A DNA stretch of 64,000 nucleotides from Liquorilactobacillus sucicola DSM 21376 = JCM 15457 (GTDB lineage Bacteria; Bacillota; Bacilli; Lactobacillales; Lactobacillaceae), in NCBI RefSeq assembly GCF_000612445.1, contig NZ_BALC01000008.1, forward strand, positions 30,306 to 94,305. Direction: 5' to 3'. Position 1 is the first letter of the stretch. Every line of letters starts with the position of its first letter. Positions 1-9,485 of the stretch are shown here, in pieces. The position numbers and the translations under genes are program-made. Under the pieces are notes generated by a model. It did no database searches. It saw only the letters and a list, made by a program, of their open reading frames with translations, and was not told the DNA's origin.

Positions 1-287
1 TTGAAGCCCCAGTCTTTCAAAGCCCATGCAGCATGTTCACGTGATGAACCGCAGCCAAAATTTTCGCCGCTGATCAGAATAGTTGCACCTTGTCTTTCCT
101 CGTGATTTAAGATGAATTTTGGATCAGGACGCCCATCATCCAAAAAGCGCCAGTCATGAAAAAGATGTTTTCCATAGCCAATTTTCAAAATGTTTTTGAG
201 AAATTGCTTTGGAATTATTTGATCTGTATCAATATTGTTATTCATTAAGGGAATCGTTGTTCCTTCATGTACTGTGATGGCTTCCAT
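1..287 (-). CDS. leuD: 3-isopropylmalate dehydratase small subunit (partial, 3' end outside window)
   Basis: Small subunit of isopropylmalate isomerase, which with LeuC converts 2-isopropylmalate to 3-isopropylmalate in leucine synthesis. About 95 N-terminal residues are visible. They begin [20 protein letters not shown] and include the family blocks [13 protein letters not shown] and [13 protein letters not shown]. The ATG at 287 lies directly after the leuC stop codon (288-290), so the two subunits are translationally coupled. The gene runs off the left edge of the window, so its 3' end cannot be seen. Confidence 0.95.
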   Translation of the reverse strand, partial: MEAITVHEGTTIPLMNNNIDTDQIIPKQFLKNILKIGYGKHLFHDWRFLDDGRPDPKFILNHEERQGATILISGENFGCGSSREHAAWALKDWGF

Positions 288-1664
288 TTAAATTACCTCT
301 TTCTGTCTAATGTCAACGAAATGCCCGTGAATGCCGGCAGCTGCAACCATTGCTGGACTTGCCAAATGTGTGCGTGCATCTTTCCCTTGGCGTCCTTCAA
401 AGTTTCGATTAGTTGTTGAGGCACAATGAATGCCAGCGGGAATTTTGTCAGGGTTCATGGCCAAACACGCGGAACAGCCAGGATCACGCCATTCACAGCC
501 AGCTTCTTTGAAAATTTTGTCAAGGCCAAGTTTTTCAGCCTCATTTTTTACGGTCCTTGAACCTGGAACGATCCATGCTGTTACGTTTTTAGCGAGATGA
601 TGGCCCTTCAAGACACGTGCAGCTTCTTGTAAATCAGCTAAGCGTCCATTAGTACAAGATCCGATAAAGATCCATTGAATCGGGATCGCACTTGCTGCCA
701 TATGAGGTTTAAGATCCATGTAGTCATAGGCACGTTGAAAATTCATGTCTGCAATGTCAGGTAATTTGCTAGAGATAGGCACAGACATCGAAGGGTTGGT
801 GCCCCAAGAAATATAAGGGGCTAGATTGCTAACATCAAACTCTAAGACTTTGTCATAATCAGCGGGGCTGTCGGTATAAAATTGTTGCCAATATTTTATA
901 GCTTCTTCCATTTTTTTAGGGGCATACTTGCGGCCCTTAATGTATTCAAAAGTAGTTTGATCAGGTTTCATCATGCCCATTTTTGCTCCGCCTTCAATCG
1001 CCATATTACAGATAGACATTCGATTTTCCATCGAGAGACGGTCAACGGTGTCTCCATAAAATTCAAGAGCGTAGCCTGTACCAAAATCAACACCGTAGGT
1101 TGCGATCAATGCCATAATAATATCTTTAGCGGAAACTCCAGCTTGTAGTTTGCCATGCAAGTGAATACCCATTGTTTTTGGCTTTAATTGCCAGATCGAC
1201 TGAGTAGCTAAGACATGTTCAACTTCTGATGTACCAATTCCAAAAGCAATTGAGCCAAAAGCACCGTGGGTCGCCGTATGTGAGTCACCACAGACAACAG
1301 TTTGACCGGGTTGGGTCAAGCCTAATTGCGGACCGATAACGTGAACGATGCCTTGATCTGCAGATCCTATTTCTGCCAAGCGGATCCCAAATTCGTCACA
1401 ATTTGTTTTGAGTGTTTCAATCTGCTTAAGTGAAATGGTGTCTTGGATATTGAAGATATCCTTAGTAGGAACGTTATGATCCATCGTTGCAAAAGTTCTT
1501 TCAGGGCGTCGAACGCGACGGTTGTTCACGCGCAACCCTTCAAATGCTTGGGGAGATGTAACCTCGTGAACTAAGTGCAAGTCAATATAAATCAATTGCG
1601 GTTCTCCAGGCTTACCCGTGATAACATGTTTCTCCCAGAGTTTATCAAATAATGTCTTTCCCAT
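288..1664 (-). CDS. leuC: 3-isopropylmalate dehydratase large subunit
   Basis: Large, [4Fe-4S]-carrying subunit of isopropylmalate isomerase (aconitase superfamily), acting with LeuD in leucine synthesis. The protein is about 458 residues, normal for bacterial LeuC. Cluster-ligand regions GSCTNGR and [11 protein letters not shown] and the [13 protein letters not shown] block are all present, so the Fe-S cysteines are intact. I place the start at ATG 1664 ([10 protein letters not shown]), about 8 bases after AAAGGA. An ATG three codons upstream (1673) overlaps the leuB stop but would sit on top of the ribosome binding site. It is the third gene of the leuABCD operon and follows leuB without a gap. 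Confidence 0.96.
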   Translation of the reverse strand: MGKTLFDKLWEKHVITGKPGEPQLIYIDLHLVHEVTSPQAFEGLRVNNRRVRRPERTFATMDHNVPTKDIFNIQDTISLKQIETLKTNCDEFGIRLAEIGSADQGIVHVIGPQLGLTQPGQTVVCGDSHTATHGAFGSIAFGIGTSEVEHVLATQSIWQLKPKTMGIHLHGKLQAGVSAKDIIMALIATYGVDFGTGYALEFYGDTVDRLSMENRMSICNMAIEGGAKMGMMKPDQTTFEYIKGRKYAPKKMEEAIKYWQQFYTDSPADYDKVLEFDVSNLAPYISWGTNPSMSVPISSKLPDIADMNFQRAYDYMDLKPHMAASAIPIQWIFIGSCTNGRLADLQEAARVLKGHHLAKNVTAWIVPGSRTVKNEAEKLGLDKIFKEAGCEWRDPGCSACLAMNPDKIPAGIHCASTTNRNFEGRQGKDARTHLASPAMVAAAGIHGHFVDIRQKEVI

Positions 1665-1669
1665 TTTGT

Positions 1670-2719
1670 TCATCCTTTCAGGTTCTTCACAATATTAGCT
1701 GTAACTTCTTGTGTTGTGGCAGTTCCACCCAGATCAGGCGTGATTATTTTGTCTTCAATTGTTTTTTGGACAGCGGCTGCTATTTTGTCGGCAAGGAGAG
1801 TTTCATTAAATGATTCACGCAGCATCATTTCAATGCTTTGAATCATTGAGATTGGATCTGCGATCCCTTTACCAGCGATGTCTGGTGCAGATCCGTGAAT
1901 CGGTTCATAAAGATTGGGGCCATCTGTTCCAGCACTCATGGATGGAATTGTGCCTAAAGATCCTGTCAGAACCGAAGCTTCGTCACTCAAGATATCACCA
2001 AATAGATTAGCAGTGATTATGACATCAAAGGCTGTCGGTTGTGTGATGATTTTCATTGCTGCGGCATCGACATAGCTGTAATCAACTGTCACTTCAGGAT
2101 AGCTTTTTTTGAATTCTTCAGTGACTTGACGCCAAAGCTTTGAGGTAGCCAGAACATTTGCTTTATCAACGATAGTGACGTGTTTGCGGCGATGCATGCT
2201 CATCTCAAAGCCAATTTTTAAAATACGCTTGACTTCCTGTGCAGTGTAAGTCGTTGTATCTAGTGCTTTTTCTTCATTTTGCTCGCGCGGTGTTCCAAAA
2301 TAAATACCGCTGGTCAACTCGCGGACGATAACAAAATCTGTTTCGTTAAGAATCTCTTGTTTCACAGGGGAGAAATGAGATAGGTTAGGGTCAACTTTAG
2401 TTGGGCGAATGTTTGAGAAAAGTCCTAATGCATTCCTGATTTCTAAAAGCCCCTTTTCAGGCCGTTTTTTGGCAGTATCCCATTTAGGACCGCCAATCGC
2501 ACTCAGTAAGATTGCATCTGTTTTTTTGCAACCAGCGATTGTTTGTTGGGGCAAAGGCTCGCTATACTGATCAATAGCTGCACCACCGAAGGGATAATCA
2601 ATCGTTTCGTATTGGAAGCTTGAGTCTTTACTTGCCGCATCCAAGACTTTTAAGCCAGCTTCCATTATTTCTGGGCCAATGTAGTCTCCACGGAGAATTG
2701 CAATTACTTTCTTAGACAT
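1670..2719 (-). CDS. leuB: 3-isopropylmalate dehydrogenase
   Basis: NAD-dependent oxidative decarboxylase that turns 3-isopropylmalate into 2-ketoisocaproate, the last leucine-specific step before transamination. The protein is 349 residues, the usual length. Visible family signatures are the GGPKWD block, [11 protein letters not shown], the basic stretch [16 protein letters not shown] and the cofactor/metal region [12 protein letters not shown] followed by the NAD-binding [14 protein letters not shown]. It lies between leuA (26-base gap) and leuC (stop adjacent to the leuC start) and is read from the same leader. Confidence 0.97.
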   Translation of the reverse strand: MSKKVIAILRGDYIGPEIMEAGLKVLDAASKDSSFQYETIDYPFGGAAIDQYSEPLPQQTIAGCKKTDAILLSAIGGPKWDTAKKRPEKGLLEIRNALGLFSNIRPTKVDPNLSHFSPVKQEILNETDFVIVRELTSGIYFGTPREQNEEKALDTTTYTAQEVKRILKIGFEMSMHRRKHVTIVDKANVLATSKLWRQVTEEFKKSYPEVTVDYSYVDAAAMKIITQPTAFDVIITANLFGDILSDEASVLTGSLGTIPSMSAGTDGPNLYEPIHGSAPDIAGKGIADPISMIQSIEMMLRESFNETLLADKIAAAVQKTIEDKIITPDLGGTATTQEVTANIVKNLKG

Positions 2720-2745
2720 TACTGCACACCTTTCTTGGTAAAAAA

Positions 2746-3906
2746 TTATTGTGCTACTTTACTTTTTTGCATAATTTTGATCAAATCTTCATCGGAAACC
2801 AGCTGTTGATTGTCAGCAACCGACTTAAAAATAGGAAAAATACGCCGCATATCCTCTTTAGAGACCTGATACCCCATGTCACTTAATTTAACCGCCACAG
2901 CGTGAGACCCAGATAATTTTCCTAACGGAATTGATGCATGATCTATGCCAACAGTTTGTGGTGTCAAAATTTCATAAGTCGCATGATTTTTTAAAAAACC
3001 ATCTTGGTGAATGCCAGATTCGTGTGAATAGGCATTTGAACCAGTAACAGCTTTATTGCTTGGAATAGGCATTTTAGTTTTTTCACTGACCATTGTGGCT
3101 GTTTTGAATGTCTGCTTAAGATCAATGTTGTTTTCGGCTTTGTAGTAGTCCTTGCGGACATGCATTGCAGCAGCAACTTCTTCTAAAGCAGTGTTTCCAG
3201 CACGTTCACCAATACCATTGATAGTTCCTTCTATTCTTGTTGCGCCGTGTTGAATAGATGCTAAGGCATTCGCTGTTGCCATACCTAAGTCATTGTGGCA
3301 GTGGACAGAGAAAATAACATCATCGAATTCAGGGATGTTTGCGCGCATATAGTCAAACAAAGCGGCAAATTCGTGGGGATTAGTGTAACCAGTCGTATCA
3401 GGTATGTTGATAACAGTTGCTCCGGCATGTATAGCTGTTCTAATTGCCTTGACTAAGAAATCCCATTCAGTTCTAGTTGCGTCTTCTGGTGAAAATTCAA
3501 CATTGGCGAAGCTTTTTTTAGCATAGCTGACAAAATGATGGATTGCCTCAATTACTTCTTCTTGAGTCATATGCAATTTTGCTTCGCGGTGAATCGGACT
3601 TGTTGCGATGAAGACATGTATTTGCCCTGTAGGAGCATCCTTTAAGGCAGCTGTAACTGCATCGATATCTTTTTTTACACAACGTGCCAAGCCAACGACA
3701 TTTGTCCTCCTTATCTCTTTACCGATGGTTTCAACTGCCTCAAAGTCATTTTTGGAGGCAACTGGAAACCCTGCTTCAATTACATCGACGCCCCAATTTT
3801 CAAATTGATGGGCCAGTTCGATTTTATCTTTGATTGAAAAATTAACGCCGATGGTTTGTTCACCGTCTCGTAAGGTAGTGTCGAAAAACTGAATTTTTTT
3901 TGTCAT
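2746..3906 (-). CDS. leuA: 2-isopropylmalate synthase, short form without regulatory domain
   Basis: First committed enzyme of leucine synthesis: condenses 2-ketoisovalerate with acetyl-CoA. The catalytic TIM barrel is complete, with DTTLRDGEQ at the N-terminus, the metal-binding HCHND near residue 202-206, and the linker block [10 protein letters not shown] near 310. The protein ends at residue 386, whereas typical bacterial LeuA is roughly 500-520 residues with a C-terminal leucine-binding domain. Only 26 bases separate its stop from leuB, so the missing domain is deleted and not hidden by a frameshift. Feedback inhibition by leucine is therefore doubtful. First gene of the operon, preceded by an attenuator leader. 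Confidence 0.95.
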   Translation of the reverse strand: MTKKIQFFDTTLRDGEQTIGVNFSIKDKIELAHQFENWGVDVIEAGFPVASKNDFEAVETIGKEIRRTNVVGLARCVKKDIDAVTAALKDAPTGQIHVFIATSPIHREAKLHMTQEEVIEAIHHFVSYAKKSFANVEFSPEDATRTEWDFLVKAIRTAIHAGATVINIPDTTGYTNPHEFAALFDYMRANIPEFDDVIFSVHCHNDLGMATANALASIQHGATRIEGTINGIGERAGNTALEEVAAAMHVRKDYYKAENNIDLKQTFKTATMVSEKTKMPIPSNKAVTGSNAYSHESGIHQDGFLKNHATYEILTPQTVGIDHASIPLGKLSGSHAVAVKLSDMGYQVSKEDMRRIFPIFKSVADNQQLVSDEDLIKIMQKSKVAQ

Positions 3907-3952
3907 AAGAAAAACCTCCTAGATTTTATTGGTGTTTATAAGAATTTTGTAA

Positions 3953-3986
3953 TAAAAAAGCGCCTCATTCAGTAAGAATGAGACGC
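3953..3986 (-). terminator. Attenuator (intrinsic terminator) of the leu operon leader
   Basis: On the minus strand the arms GCGTCTCATTC and GAATGAGGCGC enclose a 5-base loop and are followed by six T residues, upstream of leuA and downstream of the leader peptide. The location between leader peptide and first gene is that expected of an attenuator. Confidence 0.9.
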
Positions 3987-4029
3987 TAACCATTTCTTAG
4001 CTCAAGCCCCATTCCCATAACGCTAAATA

Positions 4030-4124
4030 GGACTCGACATCTTCGTCAGAGTCCTTCGTCATAGTAGTAGGGCGAATTCAATTGTTGCAGCTGCAATGTA
4101 TTCGTAAACCATGTCGAGGACTCC
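4030..4124 (-). promoter_or_regulatory. leu operon attenuation leader with alternative hairpins
   Basis: The leader RNA contains the leader peptide frame followed by a hairpin with arms GGACTC / GAGTCC (about 4030-4054). The 3' arm of this hairpin (ATGTCGAG) can instead pair with CTCGACAT at the leader peptide start (4111-4118). These competing pairings are what ribosome-stalling attenuation needs. Leader attenuation with Leu codons is known for leucine operons of Lactococcus. The exact switch geometry here is my inference. Confidence 0.75.
4059..4112 (-). CDS. leuL: Leucine operon leader peptide
   Basis: A 17-residue frame, MVYEYIAAATIEFALLL, starts at ATG 4112 and stops at TGA 4059-4061. 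It is preceded by an AGGAG-type ribosome binding site about 8 bases upstream. It ends in three consecutive CTA leucine codons directly before the stop. Followed by a hairpin and an intrinsic terminator ahead of leuA, this is a classical attenuator peptide: scarcity of charged tRNA-Leu would stall ribosomes on the CTA run and favour read-through. It is too short for ordinary gene finders. Confidence 0.88.
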   Translation of the reverse strand: MVYEYIAAATIEFALLL

Positions 4125-4142
4125 TTTCTTTATTTGTCTATT

Positions 4143-4171
4143 AATCTAACGCATTTTTAATCTTGTGTCAA
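4143..4171 (-). promoter_or_regulatory. leu operon promoter
   Basis: On the minus strand TTGACA (4166-4171) is followed after 17 bases by TAGATT (4143-4148), about 30 bases upstream of the leader peptide start. Confidence 0.75.
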
Positions 4172-4284
4172 TTACTTTTTTGTAATTTTTTATAATTGGC
4201 TCATATTACCACTTAGTATTTTTTAAAAACTGTTAAATTCAAAGCTTTTGTAAACGGGTGCACTTAAAAAAGCTTAAATATGCT

Positions 4285-4298
4285 TTTAAACGTTTACA
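4285..4298. promoter_or_regulatory. Possible CcpA (cre) site between leu and nagB
   Basis: TTTAAACGTTTACA matches the cre consensus TGWAANCGNTNWCA with one mismatch. A second, weaker match overlaps at 4295-4308 and a third lies at 4249-4262. They lie upstream of both the leu and nagB promoters, so carbon catabolite control of either is possible. Confidence 0.4.
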
Positions 4299-4380
4299 AA
4301 CGCTTACAGAAATGATAGAATTCTACATGTGAGAAGTTGAGTTCTTTCTACATGATTTTGAAATGAGTGAGTCCTTTTAC

Positions 4381-4422
4381 TTGTATACTTGGTATAGTCC
4401 AATTATAATAGGACTATACCAA
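4381..4422 (+). promoter_or_regulatory. nagB promoter with overlapping inverted-repeat operator
   Basis: TTGTAT (4381-4386) and TATAAT (4404-4409) are spaced by 17 bases. A perfect inverted repeat, TTGGTATAGTCC (4389-4400) and GGACTATACCAA (4411-4422), encloses the -10 box. The half-site TTGGTATAG resembles sites of GntR/HutC regulators of amino-sugar use (NagR/YvoA type). A repressor bound here would block the polymerase. No such regulator gene is in the window. Confidence 0.7.
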
Positions 4423-4441
4423 TTTATGGAGGTAGAGTTTA

Positions 4442-5152
4442 ATGAAAATCAGTATTGTTAAGGACAAAAACCAAGGTGGACAACTTGCCTATAACTTTTT
4501 CAAAGAGGAGCTAGATAGGAACTCTCAAGCTGTTTTTGGGTTGGCAACTGGAAGTACCCCACTTACAACATACGAAGTGCTCGTGCGTAGTGATTTGGAT
4601 TTTTCTAACAGTATTTCTATTAACTTAGACGAATATGTAGGTCTGGCTGCAGATCACCCACAAAGCTATAAACATTACATGTGGAAGAACTTATTCCAAT
4701 ATAAGCCATTTCAACATTCTTATTTGCCAGATGGAGAAGCTGCAGATGAAAAAAGTGAAATTAGCAGATACGATAGTATTCTCGAAAAAAATCCAATTGA
4801 TCTGCAGCTGTTGGGTATCGGAAGAAATGGGCATATTGGTTTTAATGAACCAGGTACATCTTTTAACTTGAAGACCCATAAAGTTGAACTCACAGAATCA
4901 ACGATTGCGGCGAATGCGCGTTTTTTTGATGAGGTAAGAGATGTTCCACGCTACGCATACTCAATGGGAATAGGTTCAATTTTAAAATCCAAGAGAATCA
5001 TTTTAGAAGCGTTTGGAGCATCTAAAGCACAGGCGGTTAAGGACATGATTGAAGGACCAGTTTCTCAACAGTGCCCAGCTAGTGCACTACAAACTCATTC
5101 AGATGTAACAGTGATCCTAGATGAAGCTGCCGCACAAAAATTAAATAAGTGA
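4442..5152 (+). CDS. nagB: Glucosamine-6-phosphate deaminase
   Basis: Converts glucosamine-6-phosphate to fructose-6-phosphate and ammonia, feeding amino sugars into glycolysis. It is 236 residues, the usual size of the short Gram-positive form. Signatures are [14 protein letters not shown] near the N-terminus, [10 protein letters not shown], and the active-site loop [15 protein letters not shown] around residues 124-138. ATG 4442 follows GGAGGTAGAGTTTA. It is a single-gene unit with its own operator-containing promoter and a palindromic region downstream, transcribed away from the leu operon. Confidence 0.96.
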   Translation: MKISIVKDKNQGGQLAYNFFKEELDRNSQAVFGLATGSTPLTTYEVLVRSDLDFSNSISINLDEYVGLAADHPQSYKHYMWKNLFQYKPFQHSYLPDGEAADEKSEISRYDSILEKNPIDLQLLGIGRNGHIGFNEPGTSFNLKTHKVELTESTIAANARFFDEVRDVPRYAYSMGIGSILKSKRIILEAFGASKAQAVKDMIEGPVSQQCPASALQTHSDVTVILDEAAAQKLNK

Positions 5153-5182
5153 ACAAGTAGACTGAATGTCTATTAAAGTTTT

Positions 5183-5300
5183 TGATATGGGCTAAAAGCC
5201 AGTAGCTTGTGTTCGGACAAAAATAAAAGGAATAATGCATTCTCCAAACCCCTTTGATCGTTCAGAGCATAAGTATACTGCCTTTTGGCCCATATTGCTG
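5183..5300. repeat. Long imperfect palindrome between convergent nagB and mleR
   Basis: About 20 bases beginning ATATGGGCTAAAAGCC (5185 on) recur as an inverted copy ending GCCTTTTGGCCCATAT (5280-5295), with two or three mismatches. Weaker inner pairing lies between. It sits between two convergent stop codons and could terminate transcription from both sides, although it has no long T-run. Confidence 0.5.
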
Positions 5301-5317
5301 TCCAAAAGACAGCCTAG

Positions 5318-6217
5318 TTACTGGTGATAGGAATCGGTGCGCAAAGCTTGAATCAAAATGTCGATAACTTTTTTTTGAGTAGCAGAAGGTAACTGTGATT
5401 GTCGAAAAACCAACGAGATCAAGAATTCGGGCTGAAATGAATCTGTTAAAGCAAGGCTGACAAGTTCATCCTGTGGGGTGAGAGCTGTTTCAGTTAAAAA
5501 ACCAATACCGACATTTTCGTGAACCAAATTTTTCAACAGGGTAATATCCCCGGTTTTATAAATAATGTTAGGGTTAATGAAGGAGAATTTGTTTAGAGCC
5601 CCAAAAGCGGTGGGGTGAACAAAGTCCTCCGTCTGCATAATAAACTTTTCATCATGGAGATCTTGAAAAGCTATTTTTTGCTGTGAAGCCAAGTGTGACT
5701 TAGGACTAACGATTATTTTGAAGTGATGTTTCGCTAAAAGTGTTGCATTTAATAAAGAATTGTTTAATGAGTGAGTTGAACCGAGCAGTGCAATATCGAG
5801 TTTCCCATCTTCCAAAGCGGTTAGAAGTTCGCCAGAACCGGTTTCTGTAACGGCAAGTTGACTAAGTAAGCCAGCTTGTGCTAAACGTGATGCAGCTTTT
5901 GGAAAAAAATAATGACCGATAATCGGCGGCAGCCCAAAGCGGACTTGCTCTTGGTTCAGAGCGGCCATATCAAGGTTAGTCAGTTCAACTTCATCAATTA
6001 TCCGGTGTGCATGTTTTAAGAGCTGGTGCCCACTTGGAGTAATTAAGATTGATTGATGCGATTGATCACGAAGAACTAGTGTTGTGTCAAATTCTCGCTC
6101 TAGTCTTTTAACAGCCATAGTTATCGTGGGCTGCCTGACCGAAAAATAGTCGGCTACAGCAGTAAAGTTTTTTAGAGATGCTAATTTTGAAAAGTAAGTT
6201 AGGTCACGAATCTTCAT
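5318..6217 (-). CDS. mleR: LysR-family transcriptional regulator, probable malolactic regulator
   Basis: LysR-type regulator of 299 residues. Residues 1-60 form the winged helix-turn-helix (MKIRDLTYFSKLASLKNFTAVADYF onward, with the recognition helix around RQPTITMAVKRLE). The remainder is the periplasmic-binding-like effector domain. It is transcribed divergently from mleS and mleP, the arrangement of MleR in Lactococcus and Lactobacillus, where the regulator activates malolactic fermentation in response to malate. The assignment as MleR rests on that context. DNA binding in the shared 6218-6530 region is expected but I did not identify a specific box. Confidence 0.85.
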   Translation of the reverse strand: MKIRDLTYFSKLASLKNFTAVADYFSVRQPTITMAVKRLEREFDTTLVLRDQSHQSILITPSGHQLLKHAHRIIDEVELTNLDMAALNQEQVRFGLPPIIGHYFFPKAASRLAQAGLLSQLAVTETGSGELLTALEDGKLDIALLGSTHSLNNSLLNATLLAKHHFKIIVSPKSHLASQQKIAFQDLHDEKFIMQTEDFVHPTAFGALNKFSFINPNIIYKTGDITLLKNLVHENVGIGFLTETALTPQDELVSLALTDSFQPEFLISLVFRQSQLPSATQKKVIDILIQALRTDSYHQ

Positions 6218-6261
6218 AAGAATCCTCCTGCTAATGAATAAATTGATATTAAGGAATCCCC

Positions 6262-6390
6262 AAATAAGAGGGGCTGGGTCAAAAGTAAAATTTTAACCTA
6301 GCTCCTCTATTTATTTCGTATAAACGCATTCTATAAGTCAAACTTCTCTGTCTAACTCGAATTTGTCGACTTATGGAACAATCCCTTTTT
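6262..6390 (+). repeat. Interspersed terminator-linked repeat, copy 1
   Basis: A hairpin-like segment (AGGGGCTGGGTCAAAAG ... AACCTAGCTCCTCT) is followed by a tail containing CGTATAAACGCATTC and TATAAGTCAAA. The tail closely matches that at 29580-29620 (CGTATAAACGTGTTC, CATAAGTCAAA). It occupies most of the mleR-mleS intergenic region. Confidence 0.6.
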
Positions 6391-6460
6391 TAGTGCTTAT
6401 CATGCTCAACGAATAATAGAAAACTGTTCTTATAAATTTATTTTATCACAGCTGCTCAGT

Positions 6461-6490
6461 TTGACTATAGTTTTTTCTAGATGCTATGCT
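6461..6490 (+). promoter_or_regulatory. mleS promoter
   Basis: TTGACT (6461-6466) and TATGCT (6485-6490) with an 18-base spacer lie about 40 bases upstream of mleS, whose ribosome binding site is AAGGAGAG. Confidence 0.6.
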
Positions 6491-6530
6491 TTCTCGGCAA
6501 ATACTTAACTTTGTAAGGAGAGATTTTTAG

Positions 6531-8173
6531 ATGAGTGAAAAAGCACAGCAAATTTTAAATAATCCATTTCTTAATAAAGGAACAGCCTTCACATTGGCTG
6601 AACGGCAACAATTAGGGTTAGTTGGATTATTACCGCCCCATGTTCAGACTCTAGAGGAACAAGTTAAACAAACTTATGCGCAGTATTTAAGTAAAACATC
6701 AATGTTAGAAAAACGTCATTTTCTGATGATGATTTTTAATGAAAATCGTGTCTTGTTCTATAAACTTTTCAGTCAACATATTGCTGAGTTTATGCCAATC
6801 GTTTATGATCCAACGATTGCTGATACAATCGAAAATTATAGTTCGCTCTTTGTCAATCCGCAGAATGCGGCTTTTCTATCGATTGATGCTCCAGATGCAA
6901 TTGCTGAAACTTTGAAGAACGCCACAGCTGACCGTAACATCAAATTGATTGTTGTGACCGATGCTGAGGGTATCTTAGGAATCGGTGATTGGGGAACACA
7001 AGGGGTTGATATCTCTGTCGGAAAACTGATGGTGTATACAGCAGCTGCAGGAATTGATCCGAGTTCTGTTTTACCAGTTGTTTTGGATGTTGGTACTAAT
7101 CGAGAAAGTTTGTTAAAAGATCCAATGTATCTCGGCAATCATCATGAGCGTGTTCGAGGAGAAAAATATTATGATTTTGTTGACAGTTTTGTTCAAACAG
7201 CCGAAACGCTCTTTCCAGATCTGTATCTGCATTTTGAGGACTTTGGTCGCAGTAATGCAGCTAATATTTTAAATAAATACAAGGACAAGATCGTAACATT
7301 TAATGACGATATCCAAGGAACGGGAATCATTGTCCTAGCTGGGTTGCTGGGTGCCTTAAATATCTCTGGCGAAACATTCACTGATCAAGTTTACATGAGT
7401 TTTGGAGCAGGCACTGCTGGCGCAGGAATTACACAACGAATATATGAAGAAATGTTGCAGCAAGGTCTGACGGAGGATGAAGCACGTACACACTTTTATA
7501 TGTCGATAAGCAAGGACTGCTCTTTGAGGATGATCCAGAGCTGACGCCGGAACAGAGACCTTTTGCACGTAAGCGGAGTGAATTTGAACATCCAGATAAG
7601 TTAACCTCACTTGCAGCAGCCGTCAAGGCAGTTCATCCAACGATTCTTGTAGGTACCTCAACACAACCGGGAACCTTCACTGAAGATATTGTTAAAGAAA
7701 TGGCAGCACATACTGCTCGTCCAATCATTTTCCCATTATCTAACCCTACTAAGTTAGCTGAAGCAAAAGCAGAAGATTTATTGAGATGGACTAATGGGAA
7801 AGCTTTGGTTGCTACGGGTATACCTGCCGAACCAGTTGTCTTAAATGGAGTTACCTATGAAATAGGTCAAGCTAATAACGCACTAGTATATCCCGGATTG
7901 GGGTTAGGTACGATTGCAGCAACTGCACGTTTACTTAATGATGAAATGATCAGCAAAGCAGCACATTCTTTGGGCGGGATCGTTGACCCAACTGCAGCTG
8001 GAGCAGCAGTTTTACCGCCAGTTACCAAGTTAGATGTCTTTTCTCAAACAGTTGCAGAAGCTGTTGCACAAAGTGCGGTTGATCAAGGATTAAATAAAGA
8101 ACCCATTGATAATGTAAAAAAAGCAGTTGCAGATTTGAAGTGGGCTCCTGAATATAATTCAATGACAAAGTAA
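6531..8173 (+). pseudogene. mleS: Malolactic enzyme, reading frame broken by one missing base
   Basis: NAD- and Mn-dependent enzyme decarboxylating L-malate to L-lactate. Frame 1 covers 337 residues from ATG 6531 and includes the malic-enzyme blocks FNDDIQGTG and [10 protein letters not shown]. It then breaks near 7502. Restoring one G in the sequence TATG(G)TCGATAAG gives [14 protein letters not shown] and continues in frame through [12 protein letters not shown] and [14 protein letters not shown] to the stop at 8173. The total is about 547 residues, the expected length. The protein on both sides is intact and unmutated, so a sequencing error is more likely than decay. Forms an operon with the transporter mleP. 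Confidence 0.93.
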
Positions 8174-8197
8174 TAAAATAAGAGGAGCGTGATTGTT

Positions 8198-9166
8198 TTG
8201 GCAGCATTTCTAACTTCATTATCTAGTGTTGGTCAAATAATTTTAGTGATTGCATTAGGTTATTTTTTAAGACGTAGAGGAAAGTTTGATGATAGTTTTA
8301 AGGGTAGTATTTCTTTTTTGATTATGAATATTGCGCTACCTTTATCTATATTCGTTTCAGTGTTGGACAATTTAACCCGTGATAAACTGTTAGGCCTTTC
8401 TAGTGGTCTTATTTATGTGCTGATTAGTTTTATAACGGGCTACTTGGTTGCATGGGTTCTGACAAAAGTTTTACGTGTAAAAGCCGGGCGACGCGGGACA
8501 TTCATAAATATGTTCGTTAATGCTAATACTATTTTTGTAGGATTACCATTGAACATTGCATTATTCGGCAATGTTAGCCTACCATATTTTTTGATTTACT
8601 ATGTGGCTAACACGGTATCGACGTGGGCAATTGGTGTTTTCTTCATCTCCAATGATGATCCAACTAAACATGGAAAGGGGCAAGATAGCAGTAAGTTCAA
8701 TTGGAAGAAGCTGCTGCCAGCGCCACTTGTCGGGTTTTTAATTGCATTGATTTGGTTGTTATTGGGCCTTCCATTACCACAGTTTTTCGATAAAACATTT
8801 TCAATGGTCGGTGGGATAGTTACACCGATGTCGCTGATTTACATTGGCATTATTTTAGCTGATGCAGGCTTGAAATCAATTCATTTTGACAGAGATACGA
8901 TTTTTGCATTGCTAGGAAGGTTTGTTGTAGCACCAGCAATCATGATAGTTATTATGATGATTTTCAAAAATATGGGACAAGGAATTCCTAATATTGAACA
9001 AAATACACTAATTATTCAGACGGCAACACCAGGGTTAGCTGTTTTGCCTATTTTAGTCGGACAATCACATGGGGATGTTGAATATGCTACAAATGTGGTT
9101 ACGACGAGCACGGTATTATTTGTTGTCGTTGTGCCAATACTAATGCAGATTGTTCGTTTTATCTAA
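8198..9166 (+). CDS. mleP: AEC-family transporter, probable malate permease
   Basis: Integral membrane protein of about 322 residues with roughly ten hydrophobic segments, of the auxin efflux carrier (AEC) family to which lactic-acid-bacterial malate permeases (MleP) belong. The gene follows mleS by about 25 bases and so probably supplies malate to the malolactic enzyme. A TTG at 8198 is my preferred start because AGAGGAG lies about 10 bases upstream. A GTG at 8189 is in frame but too close to that site. A strong terminator follows at 9407. The substrate is inferred from context. Confidence 0.85.
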   Translation: MAAFLTSLSSVGQIILVIALGYFLRRRGKFDDSFKGSISFLIMNIALPLSIFVSVLDNLTRDKLLGLSSGLIYVLISFITGYLVAWVLTKVLRVKAGRRGTFINMFVNANTIFVGLPLNIALFGNVSLPYFLIYYVANTVSTWAIGVFFISNDDPTKHGKGQDSSKFNWKKLLPAPLVGFLIALIWLLLGLPLPQFFDKTFSMVGGIVTPMSLIYIGIILADAGLKSIHFDRDTIFALLGRFVVAPAIMIVIMMIFKNMGQGIPNIEQNTLIIQTATPGLAVLPILVGQSHGDVEYATNVVTTSTVLFVVVVPILMQIVRFI

Positions 9167-9274
9167 TAAACGACAATATATTCAAGAGCATTCAGAACAA
9201 GACTTGTAGCTCTCGAAACGCACGTATGAACTTGGCTAAAAGGGTTTAAAGTGAATGGAACGCAAGGCAGTAAA

Positions 9275-9395
9275 ATTAGAGTACTAACTCAAAATTGTGA
9301 GCATGACGAATTTCATGCTATGCGTAATTTGAGGATAGGTAGGAAATTTTGATTAAGAAGTATATTAACATGGCATAAAAAAGGACTGGATCAAA
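9275..9395 (-). repeat. Interspersed terminator-linked repeat, copy 2 (reverse orientation)
   Basis: GAGTACTAACTCAAAATT, a small hairpin AGCATGA-CGAATT-TCATGCT, then GTAATTTGAGGATAGG and AAATTTTGATTAAG match the reverse complement of 29560-29690 over about 110 bases, with scattered changes. The hairpin arms differ in sequence between the copies but still pair. Confidence 0.6.
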
Positions 9396-9406
9396 ATTTA
9401 AATTTG

Positions 9407-9459
9407 AAGTGCCCTATAATAGTTAGACAAAAATCTAATTATTATAGGGCACTTTTTAT
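9407..9459 (+). terminator. Terminator after mleP
   Basis: Arms AAGTGCCCTATAATAGTTAGA and TCTAATTATTATAGGGCACTT (about 21 bases each, one or two mismatches) are separated by a short loop and followed by TTTTT. It lies between mleP and the convergent trpA. Confidence 0.85.
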
Positions 9460-9485
9460 GACTAAATATACATATAAATTCAAAA

